From assembly GCA_016286535.1 (NCBI GenBank), contig JAEESZ010000012.1, positions 1 through 64,000 of the forward strand: DNA of 64,000 nt, in the 5' to 3' direction. Shown here piece after piece: positions 42,286 through 49,900 of this stretch. Under the pieces are notes generated by a model. That model was not told the origin of the DNA and did not search any database. It saw nothing but the letters and a program-made list of their open reading frames with translations. The stretch is from Treponema sp. Lineage in GTDB: Bacteria > Spirochaetota > Spirochaetia > Treponematales > Treponemataceae. The position numbers were made by a program, and so were the translations under genes. Within the stretch, counting starts at the first letter, position 1. Each line of letters starts with the position of its first letter.

Positions 42286-42858
42286 TTAGAGATTATTAAG
42301 TTTTGATGAACATTTTTTCAATAGCTCGGGTATCGACGTCGTATTTTGTTTTTCTGCCGCAAGTGTTACAATTTTTCCACAAGTAACCGAATCATCAAGA
42401 GCATTATGTGCATCATAAACAATTCCGAATTGGTCTGCTAAATATGGTAATTTATGACTTTCAAAATCAGGCCATGTTTTTTGTGCAATTCGCAAGGAAT
42501 CAAAATATTTTATGTTTGGGATTTCCATTCCGTAATAGTCACAGCATTTTCTTATGACATTCATATCAAATCTTGCATTATGTGCCACAAATGGTAGTCC
42601 CGGATTTTCATTTACAAATGGCATTATAATGTTATCCCAGATTTCTGGAAAATAAGGCTTATTTCTAACATCGTTATATGAAATATGATGAATCTGCTCC
42701 GTCCATTCCGGGATAAAATACATTTTTGCAGGATGAATCAAAGAATAAACACCGCCAGCTTCTTTCCCATCTATAAATCTTACAACTCCTACTGAACAGG
42801 CGCTATTTGAATAATTATTAGCTGTTTCAAAATCGATTACATAAAAATCTAATGCCAT
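42286..42858 (-). CDS. DnaQ-like 3'-5' exonuclease (DEDDh)
   Basis: 190 residues from the ATG at 42858, placed 8 nt after GGAG; the in-frame ATG before it overlaps that ribosome site. The four acidic residues and His of the DEDDh class are in place: FYVIDFETAN (Asp, Glu), AHNARFDMNVI (Asp) and DAHNALDDSVTCGKI (His, Asp). It resembles stand-alone epsilon-like exonucleases that trim DNA or RNA. Encoded between a 48-residue protein and the membrane protein, downstream of a WYL-type operator. Confidence 0.88.
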   Translation of the reverse strand: MALDFYVIDFETANNYSNSACSVGVVRFIDGKEAGGVYSLIHPAKMYFIPEWTEQIHHISYNDVRNKPYFPEIWDNIIMPFVNENPGLPFVAHNARFDMNVIRKCCDYYGMEIPNIKYFDSLRIAQKTWPDFESHKLPYLADQFGIVYDAHNALDDSVTCGKIVTLAAEKQNTTSIPELLKKCSSKLNNL

Positions 42859-42881
42859 TGTTAAAATCTCCATTTTTATTA

Positions 42882-43028
42882 CTATGCATCAAAAAATAAT
42901 TCAGGTATATTTGAATATATTTTTAATTTATTTCTAAAAGTAATATATTCATTCCCCTGTTTTACAGAGTTAATTTCATCAAACTTATTACGATAAAAAA
43001 AATGTTTACATAACAAATTTTTGTTCAT
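42882..43028 (-). CDS. 48-residue basic protein, first gene of the exonuclease operon
   Basis: The ATG at 43028 follows AAGAGA. The product begins MNKNLLCKHFFYRNKFDEIN and ends NIPELFFDA, and is basic and aromatic-rich. It lies between a WYL-type operator/promoter and the exonuclease, 23 bp before the latter. No known family. Coding status is supported by position, ribosome site and start, not by similarity. Confidence 0.45.
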   Translation of the reverse strand: MNKNLLCKHFFYRNKFDEINSVKQGNEYITFRNKLKIYSNIPELFFDA

Positions 43029-43070
43029 TTCATTCTCTTTAAATAAAAAAAACTTTGATAAGAAAATATA

Positions 43071-43098
43071 TCACAACGCACTATCATATCGTGATAGT
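43071..43098 (-). promoter_or_regulatory. Operator O1 (ACTATCA-N5-TGATAGT) and promoter of the exonuclease operon
   Basis: ACTATCATATCGTGATAGT at 43080-43098 has perfect 7-bp arms. On the minus strand 9 nt (GCGTTGTGA) separate it from the -10 box TATATT, with TGTG in the extended position. Identical geometry occurs at O2, O3 and O4. Confidence 0.75.
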
Positions 43099-43102
43099 CA
43101 TT

Positions 43103-43414
43103 TTATAAAAGTGTTATTTGAATAATTATTCGTAATTGATTACATGCTGAGTTTTTGTCCTTAATTGTATAATAATTGAAATTCTTTACAGGTAATTTTT
43201 TATAAATGAGACTTATGATTTTCACAGCATGTTCAAATATTATAAACCCATTTATAGTTACTAACGATGTTGTTATTTCATATACATTTTTAGAAGTTAA
43301 ATTTTCAGATTTTATGAAATGTTCAATTGTTTGCAGAACTTTCTCAAGTTTTTTCTCATAATCTGCGATTGTAAAATCATAGTATATGTTATTTGAACTT
43401 TTTTCTGGTTTCAA
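43103..43414 (-). CDS. Hypothetical protein, 103 residues
   Basis: Starts at a TTG (43414) with a weak GGTGG ahead; there is no ATG in this frame before a stop. The sequence is mostly helical (YEKKLEKVLQTIEHFIKSEN) with a hydrophobic middle (LVTINGFIIFEHAVKIISLI) and a basic end. No family recognised. It is preceded by operator O2 and a tiny frame, so it belongs to the WYL-controlled set. It ends just before O1. Confidence 0.5.
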   Translation of the reverse strand: MKPEKSSNNIYYDFTIADYEKKLEKVLQTIEHFIKSENLTSKNVYEITTSLVTINGFIIFEHAVKIISLIYKKLPVKNFNYYTIKDKNSACNQLRIIIQITLL

Positions 43415-43418
43415 TTTT

Positions 43419-43499
43419 TTAATACCACCGTTTTATGCAATTTCTTAATATTTTATAAGATGTAAGTTTTTTTATGATTCTTTGATTATTTTTCTGCAT
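43419..43499 (-). CDS. Possible 26-residue basic leader peptide
   Basis: The ATG at 43499 encodes MQKNNQRIIKKLTSYKILRN followed by CIKRWY, strongly basic, ending 4 nt before the TTG start of the next gene. It is the first frame after operator O2. It may be a leader peptide or chance; no family. Confidence 0.25.
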   Translation of the reverse strand: MQKNNQRIIKKLTSYKILRNCIKRWY

Positions 43500-43518
43500 A
43501 AAAAAACTGTAGTAATAA

Positions 43519-43551
43519 ATTTACCACAGCTCTCTATCATTTCGTGATAGT
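43519..43551 (-). promoter_or_regulatory. Operator O2 and promoter of the 103-residue gene
   Basis: CTATCA-TTTCG-TGATAGT at 43534-43551 (the outermost left base is changed). On the minus strand a 9-nt gap (GAGCTGTGG) leads to the -10 box TAAATT, again with TGTG. Confidence 0.65.
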
Positions 43552-43561
43552 AAATTAAAAT

Positions 43562-43624
43562 TTAATTTTCGGAATCCAGTTTGCTTAAAGCTCTTAGATT
43601 TTTAATTTTCTTTGTTTCTTTCAT
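43562..43624 (-). CDS. Possible 20-residue peptide
   Basis: The ATG at 43624 encodes MKETKKIKNLRALSKLDSEN, located between the zinc-repeat gene and operator O2. It could be a small antitoxin-like or leader peptide, or noise. Weak evidence. Confidence 0.2.
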   Translation of the reverse strand: MKETKKIKNLRALSKLDSEN

Positions 43625-43635
43625 CTGATAATTAA

Positions 43636-43863
43636 CTATAATGCCGGACGATGTCTTTTTGTAGGACTATTCCTACAAGGATTTGCAGTAAGAGACAAAA
43701 TATCTGGCCACTGGCTTCCACAGTATTTGCACACATACTTTGCTTTTTCGCTTCCTTCATAAAGAATGTGTTTTTTTGTAGGACTGTTCCTACATGGATT
43801 GATTGTAAGCTGAGAAATTGAATTCCACTTTGAACCACAATATTGACAATAATAATTTGCCAT
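43636..43863 (-). CDS. Two-repeat zinc-finger small protein
   Basis: 75 residues made of two near-identical ~34-residue units: YYCQYCGSKWNSISQLTINP-CRNSP-TKKH and YVCKYCGSQWPDILSLTANP-CRNSP-TKRH. Each has C-x2-C-G, a later Cys and a terminal His, so each can bind one zinc. The family of such tandem C-x2-C-G/C/H proteins is widespread but uncharacterised. AGGAGG precedes the start. Operator O3 stands upstream, placing the gene under the WYL regulator. A nucleic-acid-sensing or adaptor role is a guess. Confidence 0.75.
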   Translation of the reverse strand: MANYYCQYCGSKWNSISQLTINPCRNSPTKKHILYEGSEKAKYVCKYCGSQWPDILSLTANPCRNSPTKRHRPAL

Positions 43864-43891
43864 AGTTTTCCTCCTGGTTGTTTTCTAAAAA

Positions 43892-43926
43892 AACTATAAC
43901 ACATGGCACTATCAAATCGTGAGAAA
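43892..43926 (-). promoter_or_regulatory. Operator O3 and promoter of the zinc-finger gene
   Basis: ACTATCA-AATCG-TGAGAAA at 43908-43926; the arm on the gene-proximal side is perfect, the other decayed. On the minus strand GCCATGTGT (9 nt) precedes the -10 box TATAGT, with TGTG as at the other operators. Confidence 0.65.
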
Positions 43927-43931
43927 AAAAA

Positions 43932-44978
43932 TTAATCCATAGAATATTTTTTTATAATTTTTTTATATTTTGAAATATCTATTGTAAATTCCTCTTTTGT
44001 TTTTTTAAATAAGCTTGAAAAATCCTCATCTCCAATTTTGTTTTGTAATGATACAAATGTAGAAAAATTGTTTACGATAGTTTGCTCAAGCTGATTAATT
44101 TCTAATAATTTTAAGTCATCACGTATTTGCTTCAAAACTTGTTCATCTCCATAGCATTTTTCATTATTCAAAATTGGAATGAAATAATAGCCATCTTCAA
44201 AATACAAACTCTCTGAATCTCCGAGTTCGAAATTGTTTATGTTTTCAGCAATATCTAATGCAAGAAAATTTTCATTGTAATAGTATGGATTAAAACCTAA
44301 AAAATAATCTTGTTTTTTATAAGTATAATAAAATCCAACGCCCCATGGTTTATCTTCCTCATAGGTTATTTTTCTTTTTTGTTTATCTAGGCATAGATGC
44401 ATTTTTTCTAAAATTATAAGTTTTGTACGGTAAATGGATAGCAACAGTTCTTCATTTGTCAAAAGTTTTTTTTCATATTCAGTTAAGATATTATCATCAT
44501 TTGAAATTTCGACAAATTGAGTGATTTGACTATCAAATGTTATTGTTATATGTTTTGTATATTCTAATATTTTTTCCCATGTAATTATTTTTGAATTATC
44601 TGGTAATTCACTTTTGTGAATATAATTAGTTGGAATAATGTAAATTAAGGGGATTTTGTGTTCATTAGAAGTATTATCATATTCTCCTTCTTTCTTTTGT
44701 GATTCTTGTAAAGGTTCGCCAATGTTTGCTTTCACTTCAATCATCATGACAGGTTTATGAATCCCTGGAATCCGTGCAATAATATCTACTTCTTTTCCAT
44801 TCATTTCTTTGTACAAAAGTGGAGAGTGTGTACAGTCGTAAAAAACAATGTCTTTAGGTATATTTTCTTTTATTGTTTCTTTAAACAACTCAATCATTTT
44901 TTTTCGAAAATCGGACTCTTTGATATTTAGTGCAATTGTCAAAATACTTGTAATACTATTTGAATTTGTTTTAGACAT
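43932..44978 (-). CDS. PD-(D/E)XK nuclease-like protein
   Basis: 348 residues. The N-terminal ~140 residues contain a restriction-endonuclease-like active site: NGKEVDIIARIPG (Asp) followed by VMMIEVKANIGEPLQ (Glu-x-Lys). The C-terminal ~200 residues are unrecognised, alternating beta and charged helices. AAAGGA precedes the ATG at 44978. It is divergent from the WYL gene; the operator O4 lies between, but the nuclease's own -10 (TATAAT, 45012-45007) is not at the 9-nt distance, so its control may differ. A likely effector of the island. Confidence 0.72.
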   Translation of the reverse strand: MSKTNSNSITSILTIALNIKESDFRKKMIELFKETIKENIPKDIVFYDCTHSPLLYKEMNGKEVDIIARIPGIHKPVMMIEVKANIGEPLQESQKKEGEYDNTSNEHKIPLIYIIPTNYIHKSELPDNSKIITWEKILEYTKHITITFDSQITQFVEISNDDNILTEYEKKLLTNEELLLSIYRTKLIILEKMHLCLDKQKRKITYEEDKPWGVGFYYTYKKQDYFLGFNPYYYNENFLALDIAENINNFELGDSESLYFEDGYYFIPILNNEKCYGDEQVLKQIRDDLKLLEINQLEQTIVNNFSTFVSLQNKIGDEDFSSLFKKTKEEFTIDISKYKKIIKKYSMD

Positions 44979-45006
44979 TGTAAAATTTTTCCTTTTGTAA
45001 TTTGTT

Positions 45007-45080
45007 ATTATAACACACTTTTTATATATCTTACTTTTTAAATTCCACTATCACCAAGTGATAGTAAATCGTGTTATAAT
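45007..45080. promoter_or_regulatory. Divergent promoters and operator O4 of the WYL regulator
   Basis: O4, ACTATCACCAAGTGATAGT (45047-45065), has perfect 7-bp arms. On the plus strand 9 nt (AAATCGTGT) lead to TATAAT (45075-45080), which ends 6 nt before the WYL ATG, predicting a leaderless message. On the minus strand GTGTTATAAT (45016-45007) is the nuclease -10. Confidence 0.78.
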
Positions 45081-45086
45081 AAAAGT

Positions 45087-46127
45087 ATGAAACAGGATTC
45101 AAAGACACCAGAACGTACTTTAAACAAAAAGATGCTTGAGCGTCTCATAATCATACATAACGCAATAAAAGCCGGTATGTACCCAGACCTTCAAAAATTA
45201 CGGAAGCTTTACTGTGAACAAACCGGCTATAGTAAAGTTGGCGAAGCAACTATTTATCGTGATATTGATATGCTTCGTACATATTTCCATGCACCATTGG
45301 AATTTGATAGAGAAAAAGATGGTTATTACTACATGGATGTTAATTGGGATTTTGCTCTAAACAGTATTTCAACAGAAGATGTGTTTTATCTTTCTGCAGC
45401 AAAAACACTTCTTTCAAGTTTTGAAGGTAGTCCAATATATGATTCAATTTCAGAAGTAATTAATTTTATAACTGATACTCAGGGGATAGGCAAAAGTTCT
45501 TTATTAAAACGAATTGCAGTCCCTCCAGTCCCAAAAGTTAATATTGATGAACACATATGGAAGAAATTACTTGAAGCTATCCGCAACAATTTAATTGTTG
45601 AGTTTGATTATAATGGTCGCTGGAATACAGAGACAACTCACAGAAAAGTTTCTCCTTATCAATTCTTGTTTGATGATGGTTCTTGTTTTCTTTTTGGATA
45701 TTCTTTTGAGCGTGATGCTGAACGTATTTTTTCATTAAGCAGAATCAAGAACCTTAAACTAACCAATGAATATTTTGAATTGTCTGATGATTTTGATTTC
45801 TCTACTCGTTGTGGTGGCGGTAAGTTCGGAGCTTTCATTACTGAAGATACTTATGATTTCATAATTGATTTTTATAATGATTCACGAGCTTTTGTAAACG
45901 AATGTATTTGGGCTGATAATCAAAAAATTTCTGAACTTGAAGATAAAACTCGAATAGAATTTTCTTCGACACAGGTTATGCCAATTATGGAATGGATTTT
46001 ATCACAAGGAGACAATGCTGTTCCTGTTTCACCAGAATGGTTTGTTAATGATTGGAAACAAAATGTTGAAGCCATGATGAAACGTGTTAATGGTATCAGT
46101 AAAACTAGTATTACACATAAAATCTAA
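45087..46127 (+). CDS. WYL-domain transcriptional regulator
   Basis: 346 residues. The N-terminal ~85 residues are a winged helix (YSKVGEATIYRDIDMLRTYF). The centre to C-terminus is a WYL domain (LIVEFDYNGRWNTETTHRKV, then SPYQFLFDDGSCFLFGYSFE) and a C-terminal extension with the WCX pattern. BrxR and CapW repressors of BREX and CBASS systems share this architecture and bind palindromes. The operator O4 overlaps its own promoter, and three more copies sit in front of neighbouring genes, so it is probably the repressor of the island. Confidence 0.88.
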   Translation: MKQDSKTPERTLNKKMLERLIIIHNAIKAGMYPDLQKLRKLYCEQTGYSKVGEATIYRDIDMLRTYFHAPLEFDREKDGYYYMDVNWDFALNSISTEDVFYLSAAKTLLSSFEGSPIYDSISEVINFITDTQGIGKSSLLKRIAVPPVPKVNIDEHIWKKLLEAIRNNLIVEFDYNGRWNTETTHRKVSPYQFLFDDGSCFLFGYSFERDAERIFSLSRIKNLKLTNEYFELSDDFDFSTRCGGGKFGAFITEDTYDFIIDFYNDSRAFVNECIWADNQKISELEDKTRIEFSSTQVMPIMEWILSQGDNAVPVSPEWFVNDWKQNVEAMMKRVNGISKTSITHKI

Positions 46128-46159
46128 TATCCAGCAATAACATTAAAACTGAAATTTAA

Positions 46160-46285
46160 ATGTCACCAGAAGCCCAGAAGGCTGGCCGTCTGGCAGATAA
46201 TCCAAAAAGACAGAATCTTGTTGGTGGGCGGTATCGAAAGGGCAACATTGCCCCTCGCAGGTTTTATGGACTCGTGAGCCCATAA
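46160..46285 (+). CDS. Possible 41-residue basic peptide
   Basis: The ATG at 46160 encodes MSPEAQKAGRLADNPKRQNL followed by VGGRYRKGNIAPRRF, Arg/Gly-rich, stopping inside the right terminator. GC content is clearly higher than the island before it, so it marks the return to ordinary genome. It may be a remnant of a core gene interrupted by the island. No family recognised. Confidence 0.3.
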   Translation: MSPEAQKAGRLADNPKRQNLVGGRYRKGNIAPRRFYGLVSP

Positions 46286-46326
46286 AAAGCACGGGGCACT
46301 TCAAATTGAGGTGCCCCGTGCTTTTT
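46284..46326. terminator. Palindromic bidirectional terminator, right copy
   Basis: AAAAAGCACGGGGCACTTC pairs with GAGGTGCCCCGTGCTTTTT (19-bp stem with one G-T) around AAATT. A-run on the left and T-run on the right make it work in both directions, ending the WYL side and the GH94-like gene. It shares its core with the terminator at 39483. Confidence 0.9.
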
Positions 46327-46337
46327 AACTAAACTTA

Positions 46338-49300
46338 CTACAAGTTAACTTCCACTACAATTTCTTTAATTTTTCCGTTGCGGGCAAAAAGCTCTGCACT
46401 TTCTGCTGCTGTAAGGCTTGTACCCTCATGCTGAAGGCCGTTTACACTAATGCAAGGCTCGTTTTTAGCAAGTTTGTAAGTTACCTTAGTTCCGCACCAG
46501 GTAAAACTGAGTTTTCCGTTTTCAAAGAATTCTGATTTCTTCAAAATTACAGGATTAAAGCTTGCACAGCCGTTTATAATGTCTACGCCAAGTTCTCCCC
46601 AGCGGGTAAGAACTTCTTCTTTTACCTGTCCGGTCATACCCGGCTGTTTTGCTCCCTGACCGTTTGGTGTGTGGGAATATGGGTCAGCAGGGAAGGCGCC
46701 GTAAATTTCTGCTTCTTTGTTGAAGCCAATCCCTGAGCGAACTTCGTAGTAGGCAGCAGTAAGAGCTTCAATTGTTGCCTTGTCTGCTCCGGCCTTAATT
46801 GCTGCAAAGGTGTTTTCCTGAGCGGCAAGCAGGAGTTTAGAAACCATGTGCCAGTAAATGCTTCCAAGTCCTTCGTAAGCGTAGAAAGTTCCGCTTCGGC
46901 CTGTAAAACTCTGGTGATTAAAGGTCTTTTCGTAAAGGGCTTCAAGGGCAGCAAGTTCTTTTGCATCCGGGCGGGCAGATTCAGGAAGTTTTTCGCAGAA
47001 TTCTTTGAGGAATCTTACATTGCGGAATTCTCCGTTGAAGTGGAAATCCCCCTTACAATCGTCAAAGAGAATTGCGCCATGCGACTTCTCTAAAAGTGCC
47101 TGAAGTTCATATTTGCTTATATCCTTTTTAGAAACAAGATTTTTATCTTCAAAGGCAGCAAGTTCCTTGTTAGGGTAGAGCATGTAAGAATTCTGGCGGG
47201 CTTCGTACATTTTGCTTGAGCGCAGGGCCTTGAGAACGCTGAGGGCATCTTCTGCTTTAAGAAGTCCTGCAGAAAGAACTGCAACCTGGCCTTCCAGCAT
47301 TTCCTGAAGATATTCAATTTCCATTTTTCCACCGCAGCCATTTGCATCCTGACCGCTAATCTTCATTGTGTTGTAGGCGTGGTAAAGACCGTCCTTTCTT
47401 CTGTTTAATTCGATTGTAGTTTTAATATGGCATAAAATCTGATCAAGTATTCCAAGAATATCAGTCTTTTTAAGTTCTTTTTCTTTTGTGCCATAACCAT
47501 TGCTGTAAAGACTTGTGCGTTCTTTTTCAAAAATGCGGCCTTCTGCATCTGTAAAGTTTTTGCGTAAGGCAGGATCTTTTGCTGTGTCTTTTGCAGAGTT
47601 ATCTGCGTAGAGTTTACCAAGTTCTACAAAACAGTCAGCAATATCAGCTGGTAAAGAGAAGTTTTCGCAGCTGCTTTCTTCAAAAAGTTCTGTAAGGAAA
47701 GAAACAAAGCGGTAGAGGTAATAAAGAGTTACCATTGAAAGTCCGTAACCTGCAAGAGCATTGTTTGCATCGTTCCATTCAGGGCGCTGGGTGTTGAGCC
47801 ATATTCCGCCGCCAGGAACAAAGTTTGCCATTTTTGCAATTACTACCTGAATAAGTTTTGTTGCAAGAGTTACAAGGGCAACATCACCTTCTCCGGCTTT
47901 TCCGCTTGAAGTTACAAGTTTAGCATCTGAGCCTTCTGTTGCAGCAAGTTTCTTTAATTTGTCGCTAAGGTCACGGTCAAAGAAGATTGTGTTTCTTGGG
48001 TCTGCAGATATTTCTGAGTAAGATTTAATTCTGTAAGGAACATTTGAACTTGCGTAGATTTTTTCTCCAAGTTCATTAATCAGCTGATTTTTGTTTACCT
48101 TTTTGTAAACTTCCAGCAGTTTCTGAAGATAAATAACCTGATGGTCACCCCAGTATCCAATCTGTGCCCATGGATTATCAGGTTCTGGTATTTCCCAGTC
48201 AATTCCTTCGCGTGAGATTCTGTAAGGATTAAAGCCTTCAATTGTCATTGCGTTAAGGAATTTTGCAGACATGTTTTTAATGTACTGTGGATATGACCAG
48301 GCAAGGGCTTCCCAGTTCTGGAAAATATCTCTCCAGTTACCTTCGTAATTTAAGATAGGATTGCCGTTTTCGTCACGCAGGTGAATGTTAAAGCGGTTCC
48401 ATGGACGGCTTGGGTCACCGTGGCGGCGGCTGAAGGTAAGAGGCATATATTCGTAGAAGAGGCGGGAAAGCTGTGGATTTGCTTCTTTTTGAACGGCAGC
48501 TTCTATATCTGAATAGTTTACAAAGCCTTCTGAATCTGCAAGGGAAGCAAGAGCAGAGCCTTTTGCTGTAATTTCTTCTGCCTTTGCTGCAAGAGCTTTG
48601 TTGCGCTGGCTGACTCCTTTTACAAAGTCTGCAAGGTTGATTTTTCCACCCTTTGCAAAGAAACCACCTCTCATTATGTTGAACATAACATTCTGTGAGT
48701 GATGAACGCAGGTCATTTCTTCTGCAGTATTCTGTACACCGTCTGCTTCTGCAATATAAGATTCCATCAATTTTTTACCGGCTGCCAGGTCTTTTTCGAG
48801 AGCGGCAGTAAGTTTAGAGCGGTCTGAAAGTTCCTTTTTAAGGGAAGCAATCTGTGCGGCATTTAAGCGGGTATCAAAAACCTGGTACCAGCTGTCGCCG
48901 GCAGAAGCCTGTAAACTAATGCTGCGGTATATCCAGGCTGCAGGACGTTTACCTTTTACAACATCTACGGCTTCGAGTTTTTCGTTTTCTGTAAATTTTG
49001 CAGGGCTTTGTGGATCCAGTAAAAGAGCATCTTTTGTAGAGAACCAGCATGTATTTGCAAAAAGACCTTCGCTTGGTTCGGCCTTATCTGTAACAATAGA
49101 AGATACTGCAAAGAGGGCCAGGTTTGATTCCCTGTCTAAATCTGTTTTTTTGTAGGCGTCTAAAAGTACGCTGTTATTATTCTGGAAATCTGCAGTAACG
49201 CAGGCTGGAAGAATATTGCGGCAGCCGTCAAGAACTTCAACTTTTACGGCTTTGTCAGAAAGGTTTGTAATTACAGACTTACGAACAAGACCGTATTTTG

Positions 49301-49724
49301 CAGAGGAGGTCCAGCCGTAGCGGAAAGAAAGGTTTAAGTCGCTGTTTATTTCTTCAAACCATACCTGGGTTCCTGTAGTGTTCTTGTAAATGTTTCTGGT
49401 GATGTTTTTTTCTATCATCTGGCGCAGGGCAGGACTTGCACTCAAAGAAGCGAAAGGCTCCCAGAGCTCATTTTCTACGCGGATTGCAGTGTAGGCGCCG
49501 GTATAAGATTTTGCATCAGAAACCTTGTCTGCTGTGTAATATGGGAAAACTGCGTGATCACAATCTATACGGCCTGCTGTAAGACCACCCTGAGACCAGC
49601 AGAAGTTCCATATATCAGATGCACTTGTGATGGTCATAAAAAAGTCTTCCATCTGGTCGTAATTTTCAATTTTATAAAACTGTTCACCATCAAGAGTGGT
49701 GAAGTAACCTTTTGCTTTTTTCAT
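46338..49724 (-). CDS. Large GH94-like glycosidase/phosphorylase
   Basis: 1128 residues without signal peptide, thus cytoplasmic. The N-terminal ~330 residues form a beta-supersandwich (GGLTAGRIDCDHAVFPYY). The rest is an (alpha/alpha)6 barrel with ILNYEGNWRDIFQNWEALAW, then DWEIPEPDNPWAQIGYWGDH and RPEWNDANNALAGYGLSM, comparable to the E/D-W-N-D catalytic-acid region of GH94 phosphorylases. It likely processes imported beta-glucan oligosaccharides. It is longer than usual GH94 enzymes and may be a separate family. Divergent from the sugar ABC transporter, with AGAGG before the start. Confidence 0.65.
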   Translation of the reverse strand: MKKAKGYFTTLDGEQFYKIENYDQMEDFFMTITSASDIWNFCWSQGGLTAGRIDCDHAVFPYYTADKVSDAKSYTGAYTAIRVENELWEPFASLSASPALRQMIEKNITRNIYKNTTGTQVWFEEINSDLNLSFRYGWTSSAKYGLVRKSVITNLSDKAVKVEVLDGCRNILPACVTADFQNNNSVLLDAYKKTDLDRESNLALFAVSSIVTDKAEPSEGLFANTCWFSTKDALLLDPQSPAKFTENEKLEAVDVVKGKRPAAWIYRSISLQASAGDSWYQVFDTRLNAAQIASLKKELSDRSKLTAALEKDLAAGKKLMESYIAEADGVQNTAEEMTCVHHSQNVMFNIMRGGFFAKGGKINLADFVKGVSQRNKALAAKAEEITAKGSALASLADSEGFVNYSDIEAAVQKEANPQLSRLFYEYMPLTFSRRHGDPSRPWNRFNIHLRDENGNPILNYEGNWRDIFQNWEALAWSYPQYIKNMSAKFLNAMTIEGFNPYRISREGIDWEIPEPDNPWAQIGYWGDHQVIYLQKLLEVYKKVNKNQLINELGEKIYASSNVPYRIKSYSEISADPRNTIFFDRDLSDKLKKLAATEGSDAKLVTSSGKAGEGDVALVTLATKLIQVVIAKMANFVPGGGIWLNTQRPEWNDANNALAGYGLSMVTLYYLYRFVSFLTELFEESSCENFSLPADIADCFVELGKLYADNSAKDTAKDPALRKNFTDAEGRIFEKERTSLYSNGYGTKEKELKKTDILGILDQILCHIKTTIELNRRKDGLYHAYNTMKISGQDANGCGGKMEIEYLQEMLEGQVAVLSAGLLKAEDALSVLKALRSSKMYEARQNSYMLYPNKELAAFEDKNLVSKKDISKYELQALLEKSHGAILFDDCKGDFHFNGEFRNVRFLKEFCEKLPESARPDAKELAALEALYEKTFNHQSFTGRSGTFYAYEGLGSIYWHMVSKLLLAAQENTFAAIKAGADKATIEALTAAYYEVRSGIGFNKEAEIYGAFPADPYSHTPNGQGAKQPGMTGQVKEEVLTRWGELGVDIINGCASFNPVILKKSEFFENGKLSFTWCGTKVTYKLAKNEPCISVNGLQHEGTSLTAAESAELFARNGKIKEIVVEVNL

Positions 49725-49900
49725 ATTTACCTCTGTTTCTTAAGTTTACAACCACAAACTACCCGAACGTCTATCAGAAATCAAGTAAAAGTATCAGATT
49801 ATTCCCTAAAAACCGAAAACTTTACACCTTTCTGAAAATTATCAAACTTTCCAACAGGGCCTTCTAAGTCTATACTCCAAACTGTAAGCGAGGTACTGTT

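Noticed and set aside
46141..46330. Island attachment site at a tRNA end
   Set aside because: The region has a small basic frame and a terminator, but no tRNA-like sequence and no integrase nearby.
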